Positions 34,001 through 40,830 of a DNA stretch of 47,241 nt are shown here, piece by piece. The position numbers and the translations under genes are program-made. Source of the stretch: JAYWGN01 sp043778255 (GTDB lineage Bacteria; Bacteroidota; Bacteroidia; Chitinophagales; Chitinophagaceae); NCBI GenBank assembly GCA_043778255.1, contig JAYWGN010000009.1, positions 1 to 47,241 on the forward strand, written 5' to 3'. The notes beneath the pieces were generated by a model. That model was not told the DNA's origin and ran no database searches. It worked only from the letters and a program-made list of their open reading frames with translations. Position 1 is the stretch's first letter. Each line of letters starts with the position of its first letter.

Positions 34001-35636
34001 ACAAAACCCCGTAAACCTAACTATTTGTGCTAACAATACAGCTACATTTACTACAGCTGCTACAGGTGCAGGGCTTACCTACCAATGGCAGGAGAGTATT
34101 AATAACGGAGCAACATTTACACCAATAGTAGGTGCTACTGCCGCTACATATAGCTACACAGCTGGGCTAGGTAGCAATAATTATCAATATAGGTGTACCG
34201 TTAGTGGCACTTGTACCCCAGCTGTAACCACTACAGTTGCTGTACTTACAGTTAATGCTGCATTAAGCATTTCGGCTTCGCCAAATAATAGTACAATATG
34301 TGAAAACACCAACACTACATTTACCGTAGCAGTAACGGGTGTAGTAAATAATTACCAATGGCAAGTAAGTACCGATGCTGGGGCAACTTATACTAACCTA
34401 ACCAATACTGGTATATATAGCGGAGCAAATACTGCTACTCTAACCCTTACTGGAGCTACATTTGCACAACATAATTACAGATACCGATGTGCAGTAACGG
34501 GTAGTTGCCCTACTATTAATAGTGCTGCTGCAACATTAACAATAAATACAGCACCTGTTATAAGTAGCCAACCTGCCAGTGCTAGTAATATTTGCGATGG
34601 ACAAAGTACATCGTTTACAGTAGCAGCCTCTGGTACCAATATTAGTTACCAATGGCAAATAAATACGGGTAGTGGTTTTGTAAACCTAACCAATGCTACT
34701 ACTTATACCGGAGTTACTACACCTACACTTAGTATTAACAATGTAAATACGCTAATGAGTACTTTCCAATACCGATGTATAATAAGTGGAACTTGTAGCC
34801 CAGTTGCCACCACCACCATAAGTACATTAACTGTATATACACCAGTAAGTATAACTGCACAGCCAGTTGGTACTACTATATGTAGCACAGGCAATACTAG
34901 CTTTAGTGTAACAGCAACTGGCACTACGCCTAGTTACCAATGGCAAGTAAACAATGGTGCAGGGTTTGTAAATATAGTAGGTGCAACTAATGCTACACTA
35001 AGCTTAACTAATGTAACTACAAGTATGAATAATAACCAATACCGATGTGTAGTAAGTGGCTTAGCTCCATGTGGCTTTGCTACATCAACTGCAGCTACAT
35101 TGGTGGTTAGTGCACAGCCTACTATATCGTTAAGTGCTGCACCATACTACTCACTATTGCCAGGTTGGACAACCACCTTAACTGCCACTACATCACTTAA
35201 CCCTGCTAATGTTACGTACACTTGGTATAGAAACAATGCACCGTTTACCAACAACACTAACAATTATTTGGTTAATGTAAATAACTTGGGTTTATACAGT
35301 GTAAATGTGTTGGATAACACAAATGGTTGTACTAATACATCGGCCACTATAATAGTGAAGGACTCTGTAACAACTAAATTATTTATATACCCATCGCCAA
35401 ATGATGGTAGGTTTACTGTGGCTTACTATAATAGTAATACAACTGCTACTACCCAAACAATTGTAATATACGATGAGAAAGGATATACAGTATATAACAA
35501 TAAATTTGCTGTAAACCAAAGCTACCAACTACATGCAATTGACTTACGTCGCAATAGAGGTGGAGTGTATTATGTAGCCGTATATGACAATAATAATAAG
35601 CGATTAGCAGTAGGCAATGTAACAGTAATAAAGTAA
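31080..35636 (+). CDS. Giant sortilin/BNR-type beta-propeller exoprotein with Ig-like repeats and T9SS sorting domain
   Basis: This 1518-residue protein has an N-terminal hydrophobic export segment (about 12-30) and then a very acidic linker (EENEEYD-type, about 38-58). A VPS10/BNR-like propeller covers about 100-765, with repeated Asp-box motifs such as STDHGVTW, STNGGTSW, TSDGGQSW and STNGGANW at about residues 210, 256, 353, 402, 536 and 679. Six Ig-like repeats of about 90 residues, each with YQWQ and YRC cores, occupy about 771-1343. A PKD/Ig-like repeat (about 1344-1426) and a type A T9SS domain (YPSPNDGRF, about 1427-1518) follow. No catalytic motif is evident; carbohydrate binding or adhesion is plausible. 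It lies 156 bp after the M36 gene. Confidence 0.9.
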   Translation: MNMKKLTLKKSLIILGIVLAAVSVTFAIKHKINSHQTEEYAENEEGENEEYDGPDKAAAFQQNRTKNVSTGKVSAKDKWKAIAETKLLKENASAYRTEATSWIERGPYIDAPGPSGNSRPPNTSTGGRMRSILVDSLDPTHKTIWAGSVAGGLWKTTDITLAPANWQLVNDFLSNLAVADICQDPTNGNIMYMATGESYFNSDAVQGVGVFKSTDHGVTWNLLPSTTNYLNSTRILCDYLGNIYLATNGNGLLRSTNGGTSWTTITPSGLSNRICDLEISSTAVAGRLHVVAGIFSTQNYRFTDIPITATSADWNTPNTPFVGGSQRAEIAVRGNVLYALPVNSAYQVPVIYKSTNGGNVWTPTDGQPLSNWASGQGWYSLSVSISPADVNQVIVGGLDCHKTSDGGQSWTKISSWVGTAGPYVHADQHDIAWYDNGTKLIFACDGGIHYSTNGGTTITDRNIGLRIKQFYSVAIHPTTTDYFIAGAQDNGTHQLTQPGLGVSTEITGGDGAYVAIDQDEPQYQFGAYVYNQYRRSTNGGANWTSINFSGSTGQFINPFGYDNVGNKLYACQNNGNYLRWDNPQTGNTNTIITIGAFNSAQVGAVYVSPTVPNRVFFGTTGGRVVQVDNADQAVPTELNISAPTMPVGNYVNCINSGNTEQNLVATFTNYGINNIWITTNGGTSWTTVDGNLPNMPVYWAIYNPFDNNKMIIATETGVWETDLLNGASTIWFPNTTFPNVRTDMLQYRASDKTIAAGTHGRGVWSAQIVSACTPPTISTQPTNTNACTSFSATFTVAVSTGAANYQWQESTGGPTFTNITNGVNYTGATTATLNVNNVTALQNGYKYRCIVSSTCTPVQSVTSNAGTLTVTPGITFVSQPSNSTICENANASFAITTTAIPTSYQWLVSTNAGSTYTALTNNATYSGVSGATLTITNAPITLQNNYYRCAIATSCGTINSNAGILTVNAKPIITQNPVNLTICANNTATFTTAATGAGLTYQWQESINNGATFTPIVGATAATYSYTAGLGSNNYQYRCTVSGTCTPAVTTTVAVLTVNAALSISASPNNSTICENTNTTFTVAVTGVVNNYQWQVSTDAGATYTNLTNTGIYSGANTATLTLTGATFAQHNYRYRCAVTGSCPTINSAAATLTINTAPVISSQPASASNICDGQSTSFTVAASGTNISYQWQINTGSGFVNLTNATTYTGVTTPTLSINNVNTLMSTFQYRCIISGTCSPVATTTISTLTVYTPVSITAQPVGTTICSTGNTSFSVTATGTTPSYQWQVNNGAGFVNIVGATNATLSLTNVTTSMNNNQYRCVVSGLAPCGFATSTAATLVVSAQPTISLSAAPYYSLLPGWTTTLTATTSLNPANVTYTWYRNNAPFTNNTNNYLVNVNNLGLYSVNVLDNTNGCTNTSATIIVKDSVTTKLFIYPSPNDGRFTVAYYNSNTTATTQTIVIYDEKGYTVYNNKFAVNQSYQLHAIDLRRNRGGVYYVAVYDNNNKRLAVGNVTVIK

Positions 35637-35660
35637 GATAGTAACAATTTATTTTCTATA

Positions 35661-35699
35661 AATCCGTAGCAAGTATTAAGTTGCTACGGATTTTTTTTT
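35661..35699 (+). terminator. Strong intrinsic terminator after the exoprotein gene
   Basis: AATCCGTAGCAA pairs perfectly with TTGCTACGGATT around an 8-nt loop and is followed by nine or more T residues. It lies 24 nt after the stop. This is the cleanest terminator in the window and closes the exoprotein region. Confidence 0.93.
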
Positions 35700-35790
35700 G
35701 GGTAAAATGGTAGGAGTTATAATTTGGAATTGTAGGTATATAATGTAGGCTGATAAAGTATGTTATTATCAATATCAACAGCTTATTATA

Positions 35791-36939
35791 TTAAGCTATA
35801 CTTTTATTACTCCCTTCAATTTTCTTCAATATATTTTTTAATACAATAGCTTCATTTTCCCAAGTTAAAATAGCCTTTGCTTTGTTACAATTTAGTTTGT
35901 AATTGTTGTATGCTGCTTTATTTGTGGTCATAGTTTCTATTGCGGTGGCTATGCTTTGGGGTGTTATATTGGGCAGTACTATACCTACATTATAAGTATT
36001 TACAATTGCTGCAACTTCTACCATATTACTTGCTATTACGGGTAAGTTGGCTTGTACAAAATCGAATAGTTTGTTAGGTAACGAATATACATTGTTAAGG
36101 CAGGTAGGTTTGTCAACCGTAATACCACAAAATGCTGTAGCAGCTATTTGCTGCAATTCAGTTTTTTGCATTATACCTTCAAAGTGTACTTTATCAGTTA
36201 GGTTTTGGTCAATAACAAGTTGTTTTAATTGCGGTAGTATTAATCCGTTGCCTATAATAAGTAGCAGGTAGTTAGTATCCAAATATTTTGTACTTAATAT
36301 TAGCTCTTCATAACCTCGGTTGGCATTAATGCCAGTACCTTGGGTTAGTATAACTTTCTTATTTTGCCAATTGGCATAATGTTGCAATTGCGTACTTGCT
36401 ACTATACTACTGCTACTACTAAGTGGCACATTACGTAATACCTGTACGGGTACTTTGTATAGTTGTTGGTATATAGTAGCAATGCTATTATTAACGGTAA
36501 GTATATATTTTAAATTCGGAAAAATAAATTTTTCTATACTACTCCACACTTTTTTTACAAAGGGTCGGTGTTGTACTTCTTCTTGCTCGGTAAAGTATTC
36601 GTGGCTGTCGTATATAAGTGGTTTGCTACGCAGTTTGCTATGTATATAATTGGGCAGTAAAGTATCTAAATCATTAGCATAAAGTAGGTGTATGTTATAA
36701 AAAAATAGTTTGAAAAACAATCTAACATTCCATTCGGCATACCTTACAAAACCAGATTGAAATAGTAAACTAATGCGAGTAGTAGTATATAATTGAGGTG
36801 GCAGTGCAGCACTATTTTTTTTGGTAGCACCAATTACAATTACCTTATAGCCGTACTGAGTAAGGGTTGTAGCAATTTTGTGTACTCGTTGGTCGGTTAC
36901 CAAATCGCTTATTACTGTTATTACAATTTTTTTTTTCAA
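35791..36939 (-). CDS. Glycosyltransferase, GT4/GT-B fold
   Basis: A 382-residue GT-B-type enzyme that would transfer a sugar from a nucleotide donor during surface glycan synthesis. The N-terminal half has VISDLVTDQRVHKIATTL and YDSHEYFTE, typical of this group. The C-terminal donor-binding half has ILTQGTGINANRGYEELI, LLIIGNG, VHFEGIM and NKLFDFVQANLPVIASN, with a conserved Glu/Asn region for the nucleotide sugar. Its ATG overlaps the stop of the upstream deacetylase gene by 4 bp (ATGA), so the two form an operon. Donor and acceptor are unknown. Confidence 0.88.
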   Translation of the reverse strand: MKKKIVITVISDLVTDQRVHKIATTLTQYGYKVIVIGATKKNSAALPPQLYTTTRISLLFQSGFVRYAEWNVRLFFKLFFYNIHLLYANDLDTLLPNYIHSKLRSKPLIYDSHEYFTEQEEVQHRPFVKKVWSSIEKFIFPNLKYILTVNNSIATIYQQLYKVPVQVLRNVPLSSSSSIVASTQLQHYANWQNKKVILTQGTGINANRGYEELILSTKYLDTNYLLLIIGNGLILPQLKQLVIDQNLTDKVHFEGIMQKTELQQIAATAFCGITVDKPTCLNNVYSLPNKLFDFVQANLPVIASNMVEVAAIVNTYNVGIVLPNITPQSIATAIETMTTNKAAYNNYKLNCNKAKAILTWENEAIVLKNILKKIEGSNKSIA

Positions 36940-38237
36940 GTATGGGCCAATTTAATTATTTGGTTATGTATATGCTCCCAGCCTTTCCAAATACCGTAAT
37001 TACTAATTGTATGGTTATGCCATATACACACAAATTGCCCTTGCACTTGTTGCACTTCGCTTAGCAGTTGGCTCATTATAGGTAATGCTTTGGTGGGGGT
37101 AAGTTTTAAATCTTCGGCAAATGTACCCTCCATAAGTGTAATAGGATGTAGGAGTAATTTAGTTGGTTCATTTGAAATTAAATTAAAAAAATAGTAGGGC
37201 TTACAAGTACTTGCTCTAAAGCCGGGCTGCTCAGCATAGCCCATTGTATAATCGTTAGTAATATTAGTTGCTATAAGCTGCTCATAGGTACTTGGCATAC
37301 TTAACCGTAAGTAATGTTGCCTACTGTTTACAATTGGTTCGGGTACAAATTGTTGTAAATTTTCAAGCTCTTGTAGTAGCAGTAACTTGTTATTGTAGGC
37401 ATAATAAGAGGGATGTATACCCACCACAGCTCTGTTAGCTAACTTGGCAATTAGTGTACTAAATGTGGTGGTGTTAGTGGGTATATTTTTATTATACTTG
37501 TTAGGCTTGCCTACCAAAAAAAATAAAATTGGCTTGTAATTAAAATGCTTAGCATAACCAATAATGGCTGAGTAAGTATTGTAGGGATCTTTTTTGTTGG
37601 CAAATATTACTTTTGCCCTTTGTATAAAGTTAGAAAAATTTAGGGTAAGCAAATCTTTACCAAATGCTGCAATATGGTGTATTGGTTTTCGACCTCGGTA
37701 AGCAAAAGCGGTATCAATATCGTAGGTTATTACTGTCGTAAATTTTTTTTGTAAAAATTGTACTTGAGGAAATTTATTTTGTATAATGGCTTTAAGTTCC
37801 TGTACCCAAATATCAATTTGAGGTTTTTTTAAAAAGTCATTTTTGTAGGCATAGGATTGTTTGGCAACAAACTGTTCGTACTTATTTCGTTTGTGGGGTA
37901 GGTATTCTTCGTATCGGGTTATTAGGAAAAATGTAGCAGCAAATACATCAAAAGGCAATATACTTACACCTTTGGTGGCATAAGGGCATTTAACATTGTT
38001 GTGCAATACGGTATCAAAATGTTGTTTTTCAACGGTTGTTAGTTCCAAAAAAGGGTATGGTATTATTTGCAAATAATTTTCATTATTGGTATTTGCATAA
38101 GCTAGTTTGGGTACATTGGCATTTTCAAAATATTGCAAATCATTAGTAAGAGTGAAAGTAATACCTAAATGTTGAGTAAATATGAGTTGTAGTACATAGT
38201 TGAGCCTCGGCGAATTATAAGTAGAATAAATAAGCAT
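36936..38237 (-). CDS. Polysaccharide deacetylase-family protein
   Basis: Starting at ATG 38237 the protein has 433 residues (MLIYSTYNSPRLNYVLQLIF), a start seen in Bacteroidota homologues. The longer frame from TTG 38300 adds 21 unlikely residues. A polysaccharide-deacetylase-like region follows a Bacteroidota-specific N-terminal domain. TTVITYDIDTAFAYRGR supplies the D-x-D metal-type motif, VVGIHPSYYAYNN the HPS motif, and GYAEQPGFRASTCKPYYFF the typical later strand. It probably modifies or hydrolyses a glycan built by its operon partner, the overlapping GT4 gene. Whether it is catalytically active is not certain. Confidence 0.78.
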   Translation of the reverse strand: MLIYSTYNSPRLNYVLQLIFTQHLGITFTLTNDLQYFENANVPKLAYANTNNENYLQIIPYPFLELTTVEKQHFDTVLHNNVKCPYATKGVSILPFDVFAATFFLITRYEEYLPHKRNKYEQFVAKQSYAYKNDFLKKPQIDIWVQELKAIIQNKFPQVQFLQKKFTTVITYDIDTAFAYRGRKPIHHIAAFGKDLLTLNFSNFIQRAKVIFANKKDPYNTYSAIIGYAKHFNYKPILFFLVGKPNKYNKNIPTNTTTFSTLIAKLANRAVVGIHPSYYAYNNKLLLLQELENLQQFVPEPIVNSRQHYLRLSMPSTYEQLIATNITNDYTMGYAEQPGFRASTCKPYYFFNLISNEPTKLLLHPITLMEGTFAEDLKLTPTKALPIMSQLLSEVQQVQGQFVCIWHNHTISNYGIWKGWEHIHNQIIKLAHT

Positions 38238-38318
38238 TATACCCGTAAAATTAACAAATTTATTTACAATGCAATATTTAAAGGTTTTGTATTTTGTCAA
38301 TTAACTATACAAATATGC

Positions 38319-38463
38319 TGACCCTTTGGCCCCTGACTCTTTTGACTCCTTTGACTATTTGATCCACTGACTCTTTTGACCCACTGACTCTTTAACTCTT
38401 TTGACTCTTTTGACTCCTTTGACCCACTGCCTCCTTTGACCCACTTACTCCTTTCACCCACTT
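38319..38463. repeat. Degenerate tandem repeats of GACTCNTTTGAC / GACCCACTGACTC
   Basis: About 145 bp is made of imperfect 9-14-bp units, chiefly TGACTCTTT(T) and TGACCCACT. On the minus strand they read as AGTGGGTCAAA and AGTCAAAAG. The array starts at the DUF4834 stop codon and fills most of the gap before the deacetylase gene. Units vary in order and length, so it is a slippage-type minisatellite, not a CRISPR array: there are no constant repeats with unique spacers. Confidence 0.85.
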
Positions 38464-38699
38464 TACTTCACTTCCTCATATTCTATATAGTCTTTGTCAA
38501 TTTTTGGAGTAGGTTGTGCAGTTGGTTTTATTGGTTGCTGTGGTTGTTGGTTGCCACCAAATTTATTTTGCATTTGCTGTTGCATATCGCCAAACTGTTG
38601 CCTTACTTGCTTAGTGGTTTTGTATATGGGCATTACCAATTTGAATATAAAATTATATACCAAGTATAGCAAAAAACCAACTAATAAAAATTTGAACAT
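38463..38699 (-). CDS. DUF4834-type small membrane protein
   Basis: ATG 38699 gives 78 residues: one N-terminal membrane helix (MFKFLLVGFLLYLVYNFIF), then a polar Gln/Pro-rich tail (QQQMQNKFGGNQQPQQP) ending in an acidic DYIEYEEVK. The layout matches DUF4834, a Bacteroidota family of unknown function commonly found next to rimP. The upstream in-frame start at 38729 is less likely. It is divergent from rimP. Its stop codon abuts the degenerate tandem-repeat array. Confidence 0.75.
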   Translation of the reverse strand: MFKFLLVGFLLYLVYNFIFKLVMPIYKTTKQVRQQFGDMQQQMQNKFGGNQQPQQPIKPTAQPTPKIDKDYIEYEEVK

Positions 38700-38788
38700 T
38701 TTATTTGATTTAGTAATTATATACTGCAAAGTTTACAATTATACTCCATATTACACCACCGCTTATCCATATAATTTGTTAACAATTA

Positions 38789-38820
38789 TTTGGCTAGTTG
38801 TTACAAATACCGCATCTTTG
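38789..38820 (+). promoter_or_regulatory. Promoter of the rimP-nusA-infB operon
   Basis: TTTG (38789-38792), a 20-bp spacer and CATCTTTG (38813-38820) match the Bacteroidota consensus at all but one fixed position. It gives a leader of about 55 nt before the rimP ATG at 38882. Confidence 0.6.
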
Positions 38821-38881
38821 CAATGGAAAATGAATGTACGAAGGGAACTTAAGAGTTCTCTTTTTTATTTTTATAAAATAA

Positions 38882-39358
38882 ATGAATACAAATAGTAAAG
38901 AAATAATAGCAGCACAAATAGCCACTTACTTAGCCGACCAACCCGATTTGTTTTTGGTTAATATTAAAGCCGATGCTGCAAACAACCTCATTGTATATCT
39001 CGATGGCGATAAAGGCATCAACATAGCACAATGCACCAAAGTGAACCGAACATTATACCAATATATAGAAGAAAACGAATTATTTGCTAACAATGATTTT
39101 TCGTTAGAGGTATCATCGGCGGATATTGATGAACCGTTGCTACATACAAGGCAATATATAAAAAACATTGGACGTACTGTATTGGTAACCCAAACTGATG
39201 ATACCGTAACTGAAGGAAAACTAGTAAGCATAGCAGATACTAACGATGTAATAACACTTGAAACCACCACTGGCAAAGGAAAAAAGCAAGTAACCGAAAC
39301 TGTAGCAATACCCTTAAATAAAGTACAATCAACAATTGTTCAAATAAAATTTAACTAA
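38882..39358 (+). CDS. rimP: Ribosome maturation factor RimP
   Basis: RimP assists assembly of the 30S subunit. The 158 residues have the expected two-domain layout: an N-terminal alpha/beta domain (about 1-85) with IVYLDGDKGINIAQC and DFSLEVSSADIDEPL, the family signature L-E-V-S-S(P)-G/A..., and a C-terminal Sm-like domain (about 90-158) beginning RQYIKNIGRTVLV. Length is typical. It precedes nusA by 30 bp in the conserved rimP-nusA-infB order, which makes the call secure. Confidence 0.95.
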   Translation: MNTNSKEIIAAQIATYLADQPDLFLVNIKADAANNLIVYLDGDKGINIAQCTKVNRTLYQYIEENELFANNDFSLEVSSADIDEPLLHTRQYIKNIGRTVLVTQTDDTVTEGKLVSIADTNDVITLETTTGKGKKQVTETVAIPLNKVQSTIVQIKFN

Positions 39359-39388
39359 CTCATAAAGTTTAAAACAACAACAACAACA

Positions 39389-40636
39389 ATGGCAAGTATT
39401 AACCTAATCGAAGCATTTCAAGAGTTTAAAGATGCTGAAAATATTGACCGACCTACATTAATGAAAGTGGTAGAAGATGTATTTAAAACAATGCTTCGCA
39501 AAAGGTATGGTAGCGACGATAACTTTGATGTAATTGTAAATGCCGAAAAAGGTGATTTGGAAATAATGCGACGTAGAGAAATACGAGCCGATGATGATGT
39601 GGACAATCCTAACGAAGAAGTGAGTTATAGCTATGCCCAAAAAATAGCCCCCGATTTTGAAATTGGAGAGGAATTGTATGAAGAAATGAATATGGTCGAT
39701 TTTGGCCGAAGAGCCATATTAAGTGCCAAACAAACACTAGCAGGGCGTATAAGCGACCTTAAGAAAAACGTACTAGCCAAAAAATATAGCGATAGAATTG
39801 GCGAAATAATAAGTGCTGAAATATACCAAGTATGGAAAAAAGAGGTACTCCTGTTAGATGAAGATGGTAACGAACTACTACTACCCAAAAGCGAACAAAT
39901 ACCAACCGATTACTTTAAAAAAGGTGAAAACGTAAGAGCTGTAGTAAAAAAAATAGATATGAAAAATAACAACCCTGTTATTATTTTATCTCGTACACAT
40001 GAATCGTTTTTGGCCAAATTATTAGAAATAGAAGTACCCGAAATATTTGACGGATTAATAGTAATTAAAAAAATAGTACGTGAACCAGGCGAAAGAGCAA
40101 AAGTAATGGTAGAAAGTTATGACGACCGTATAGACCCTGTAGGAGCCGTAGTAGGTATGAAAGGTAGTAGAATACATGGCGTAGTGAGAGAGTTGAAAAA
40201 CGAAAATATTGATGTAATAAACTATACCACCAATATGCAATTGCTTATACAACGTAGCCTTACACCTGCCAAAATAACGAGTATGAATATTGATTTGGAA
40301 AATAAACAAGCCAATGTGTACCTCAAGCCCGACCAAGTATCGTTAGCCATAGGCCGCCGAGGTATGAATATTAAATTAGCTTGTGAACTTACCGAGCTTA
40401 ACATTGATGTATTTAGAGATGATATAGACGAAGTAGAAGAATTTGATATTGACCTCGAAGAATTTGCCGATGAAATAGAACCTTGGATAATAGATGCACT
40501 TAAAGCAATAGGATGCGACACCGCAAAAAGTGTACTAAACCTTACACCAGAAGAAATGGAACGACGAGCCGACTTAGAAAAAGAAACCGTAACCGATGTA
40601 AGAAAAATATTGCAAGATGAATTTGACAAGGAGTAA
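39389..40636 (+). CDS. nusA: Transcription termination/antitermination factor NusA
   Basis: NusA binds RNA polymerase and modulates pausing, termination and antitermination. The 415-residue protein shows an N-terminal polymerase-binding domain (about 1-125) and an S1 domain (about 130-200). Two KH domains (about 200-345) are marked by DPVGAVVGMKGSRI and VSLAIGRRGMNIKLA. An acidic linker (DEVEEFDIDLEEFADE) is followed by a short helix-hairpin-helix-like tail (IDALKAIGCDTAKSVLNLT). The AR repeats of E. coli NusA are missing, as is normal outside Gammaproteobacteria. infB follows after 194 bp. Confidence 0.96.
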   Translation: MASINLIEAFQEFKDAENIDRPTLMKVVEDVFKTMLRKRYGSDDNFDVIVNAEKGDLEIMRRREIRADDDVDNPNEEVSYSYAQKIAPDFEIGEELYEEMNMVDFGRRAILSAKQTLAGRISDLKKNVLAKKYSDRIGEIISAEIYQVWKKEVLLLDEDGNELLLPKSEQIPTDYFKKGENVRAVVKKIDMKNNNPVIILSRTHESFLAKLLEIEVPEIFDGLIVIKKIVREPGERAKVMVESYDDRIDPVGAVVGMKGSRIHGVVRELKNENIDVINYTTNMQLLIQRSLTPAKITSMNIDLENKQANVYLKPDQVSLAIGRRGMNIKLACELTELNIDVFRDDIDEVEEFDIDLEEFADEIEPWIIDALKAIGCDTAKSVLNLTPEEMERRADLEKETVTDVRKILQDEFDKE

Positions 40637-40830
40637 AATATGAGCAGTTAGCAAAGCAAATAACTTTAACAACAGTACCATTAAGGTGTTAATACACTTA
40701 ACTAAGCGTTGTTTTATTTAGGCTTCGCCAAAAAAAAATAGAAAAGATCGGAAGTAAAGCGTAACGAACAAGGATTTTTTATAAAAAAATAACGAAAAGC
40801 CCCCAACATAGCAATAAGGGCAATAACATT

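Noticed and set aside
38319..38463. Possible CRISPR array
   Set aside because: Units are imperfect, only 9-14 bp and contiguous, with no constant repeat, no unique spacers and no cas genes nearby.
40745..40754. AGATCGGAAG, resembling the start of a common sequencing adapter
   Set aside because: Only ten bases match and the following bases diverge, within a continuous nusA-infB gap. Chance is the simpler explanation.
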